Below, one piece after another: positions 7,007-8,310 of a stretch of DNA of 8,310 nucleotides. Location of the stretch: positions 1 to 8,310 of the forward strand of contig JARGOW010000015.1 in NCBI GenBank assembly GCA_029212955.1. The letters run 5' to 3'. The first letter of the stretch is position 1. Each line of letters opens with the position of its first letter. Source of the stretch: Planctomycetota bacterium. GTDB taxonomy: Bacteria > Planctomycetota > UBA1135 > GCA-002686595. Under the pieces are notes generated by a model. The model did no database searches. It was not told where the DNA came from and worked only from the letters and a program-made list of their open reading frames with translations. A program made the position numbers and the translations under genes.

Positions 7007-7942
7007 TCAAGAAAGGGGGTGACGATCCATGAAGTCCTGCATGGCGCTCAAGCAACGCTCGGGCTCGTCTTCCCAAAGCAGGTGTCCCACATCGTCGAAG
7101 GCCACGGTCTCCGCCTGGGGGAAGCGCTTCTCGAATCCCCTGCGGAATTCTGGCGTGAACACCCAGTCCTTTTCGCCCCACAGGAGCAAGGTCGGAATGT
7201 GTTGCAACAGGGCCAGATTGGTTTCCACACCGGTGAGCGTGTCGAAACTTGGGTGGCTGGGGCGCAGCGGGATGTCGCGCACGAAAGAGCGCACAGCCAC
7301 GCGCTCGCGCAGGTTCCCAAAGGGGGCCAAGTAGGCTTTTTGAATGGCCGGGGCCAGGTCCCTTTCGGTGGCGTGCTTGACCGTGATCTTTTCAAACATG
7401 CCGAGCTTGCCCATGAGCAGGGCGTTCAGTCCGGGGAGCCGCGCGATTCGAATCAGTGAGTGGGCTTGTCCGCCGTGGAATGCGGCTGTGTTTGAAATCA
7501 CAAAACGTTGAAAGAGGTCGGGGTGCCGACCGGCCAATCCCATTCCGATGGCGCCGCCCCAGTCGTGAACCGCAAGGGTGATGTTCCTTAGGCCCAGGTG
7601 CTCCACCAATTGCTCGATGGCAGCGATGCGGTGTTCCAGGTTGTAGGGGAAGTCCTGGGGTTGCTCCGACAATCCCATGCCCACATGGTCGGGCACCACC
7701 ACGCGCATGTTGTGCTTGTGGGCTTCCACCAGACTGCGATAAAAGAACGACCAAGTGGGGTTGCCGTGCAGGCACAGGAGTACGGGCGCATCCTTGGGCC
7801 CCTCGTCCAGGTACGCCATTTGCGCGCCGAAGACCTCGAGGAAGTTGGGCTCGTAGGGGTACAGATCGCCGACCCCTTTGAGAATGGATTCGACTCGGGC
7901 TGCGTGGGTGGGAGTCAAGGGGGAAGTGTGGGGTAGGGGCAC
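7007..7942 (-). CDS. oleB: OleB: alpha/beta-hydrolase-fold beta-lactone decarboxylase
   Basis: The 311-residue product belongs to the haloalkane-dehalogenase-like alpha/beta hydrolases. It removes CO2 from the beta-lactone made by OleC, giving the long-chain cis-olefin. Visible marks are HGNPTWSFFYRS around the oxyanion hole (59-70), VPDHVGMGLSEQP (83-95), the nucleophile elbow AVHDWGGAIG (124-133) with Asp127, LLWGEKDWVFTP (253-263) with acidic Asp259, and the catalytic histidine in DVGHLLWEDEPE (284-295, His287). Alone it could be taken for a haloalkane dehalogenase; its place directly before oleC and oleD supports OleB. The start codon is GTG at 7940-7942: an in-frame stop lies eight codons upstream and no ATG occurs before residue 42, so the start is well constrained. 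No Shine-Dalgarno is visible. It is the first ole gene in the window; oleA is not immediately upstream. Confidence 0.93.
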   Translation of the reverse strand: MPLPHTSPLTPTHAARVESILKGVGDLYPYEPNFLEVFGAQMAYLDEGPKDAPVLLCLHGNPTWSFFYRSLVEAHKHNMRVVVPDHVGMGLSEQPQDFPYNLEHRIAAIEQLVEHLGLRNITLAVHDWGGAIGMGLAGRHPDLFQRFVISNTAAFHGGQAHSLIRIARLPGLNALLMGKLGMFEKITVKHATERDLAPAIQKAYLAPFGNLRERVAVRSFVRDIPLRPSHPSFDTLTGVETNLALLQHIPTLLLWGEKDWVFTPEFRRGFEKRFPQAETVAFDDVGHLLWEDEPERCLSAMQDFMDRHPLS

Positions 7943-8212
7943 GGTGGAACGTGGGTTGGATTCCTAGGACACGGGGCTTGGATCGGGGCACACCCGGAGT
8001 CCGCGGCGCGCTTCGCGCACCACACGGAATTGTCAGCCGAACGGGGCCCGCAAGGATAGCAAGCCCATGCCCCATTTGTAGCCTGACAGACCGGATAACC
8101 AGCTTCCATGCCATCCCAGGCGAAGCGAGACCCGTACGATTCCGTCAGGTACCCAAACGGTCATGAATTCGGGGCGGTCCAGGGCGCAACATGGGTCTAA
8201 CCAAAACGCGCC
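7943..8212. other. Region upstream of oleB, no confident gene
   Basis: About 270 bp precede oleB. It should contain the ole operon promoter, but I found no convincing -35/-10 pair on the minus strand. A short GCGCG/CGCGC stem-loop lies around 8006-8020. Two minus-strand frames of 64 codons are open here (8227-8033, and 8109-7915, the latter with seven cysteines), but neither has a ribosome binding site or recognisable family. There is no sign of a thiolase-like OleA C-terminus. Confidence 0.4.
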
Positions 8213-8310
8213 ATGCTTGAATTCCATCCCACACTCGGCCTAGGCGGCCTCGTCGTCATCGCCATCGCAACCATCGCCATCCTCTTCGACCTGCACGGTC
8301 CCGCGGGCCG
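8213..8310 (+). CDS. Possible N-terminus of a membrane protein, runs off right edge
   Basis: An ATG at 8213-8215 opens a plus-strand frame of 32 codons to the edge. After MLEFHPT it gives one continuous hydrophobic segment (LGLGGLVVIAIATIAILF) and then DLHGPAG, like an N-terminal membrane anchor. No Shine-Dalgarno is seen. The hydrophobic run is produced by a repeated ATC-GCC pattern that on the other strand reads as an Asp/Gly-rich tail, so the frame may be spurious. It is mutually exclusive with the minus-strand reading at 8240-8308. Confidence 0.35.
   Translation, partial: MLEFHPTLGLGGLVVIAIATIAILFDLHGPAG
8240..8308 (-). CDS. Possible acidic C-terminal tail of a gene entering from the right
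   Basis: On the minus strand one frame enters from the right edge and stops at TAG (8240-8242) after 22 codons, reading ARGTVQVEEDGDGCDGDDDE and then AA. Such an acidic tail is a plausible protein end, and would make the unseen gene an upstream neighbour of oleB on the same strand, about 300 bp away. It does not look like the end of an OleA thiolase. It competes with the plus-strand membrane-protein reading. Confidence 0.3.
   Translation of the reverse strand, partial: ARGTVQVEEDGDGCDGDDDEAA

Noticed and set aside
7007..7942. Haloalkane dehalogenase instead of OleB
   Set aside because: The active-site residues are shared between the two families, but tight linkage to oleC and oleD makes beta-lactone decarboxylase far more likely.

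Overview
The window is GC-rich bacterial chromosome (about 60-65% by eye), densely coded, with most genes on the minus strand. Type III glutamine synthetase together with an ole hydrocarbon gene set is a combination I associate with groups such as Planctomycetota, Verrucomicrobiota or some delta-type lineages. Most start codons also lack a clear Shine-Dalgarno sequence, which fits a planctomycete-like organism. This is only a lean: no marker gene in the window fixes the taxon.

Left part (1-682). An unrecognised gene runs leftward off the edge from about 414. Divergent to it is a CCA-encoding tRNA with anticodon CAT (435-511), probably elongator Met. The tRNA has a good sigma70-type promoter (395-423) that overlaps the first codons of the divergent gene. 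Three stem-loops follow (540-567, 589-630, 644-669). The middle one is a 14-bp perfect stem that looks like a bidirectional terminator between the tRNA and glnN, which converge here.

Middle part (683-4294). glnN (683-2881, minus) encodes a full-length type III glutamine synthetase with all family motifs. A 231-bp divergent intergenic region separates it from a plus-strand gene (3113-4294). That gene encodes a predicted lipoprotein whose layout resembles an M1-family metallopeptidase, but both zinc-binding histidines are missing. I read it as a pseudo-peptidase.

Right part (4299-8310). Three tightly packed minus-strand genes, oleB-oleC-oleD (gaps of 15 and 2 bp), encode the last three steps of head-to-head olefin biosynthesis. 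OleD reduces the 2-alkyl-3-keto acid, OleC closes the resulting 2-alkyl-3-hydroxy acid to a beta-lactone with ATP, and OleB decarboxylates the lactone to a long-chain internal cis-olefin. The first enzyme, the thiolase-like OleA, is not in the window and is not directly next to oleB or oleD. The operon ends 4 bp from the stop of the convergent lipoprotein gene. Upstream of oleB are about 270-300 bp with no confident gene. The last about 100 bp can be read as the start of a plus-strand membrane protein or the acidic C-terminus of a minus-strand protein; the sequence alone does not decide.

No mobile element, CRISPR array or defence system was seen. The items most worth a second look are the catalytically dead-looking M1-like lipoprotein, the oleBCD set without adjacent oleA, and the tRNA promoter buried in its divergent neighbour.
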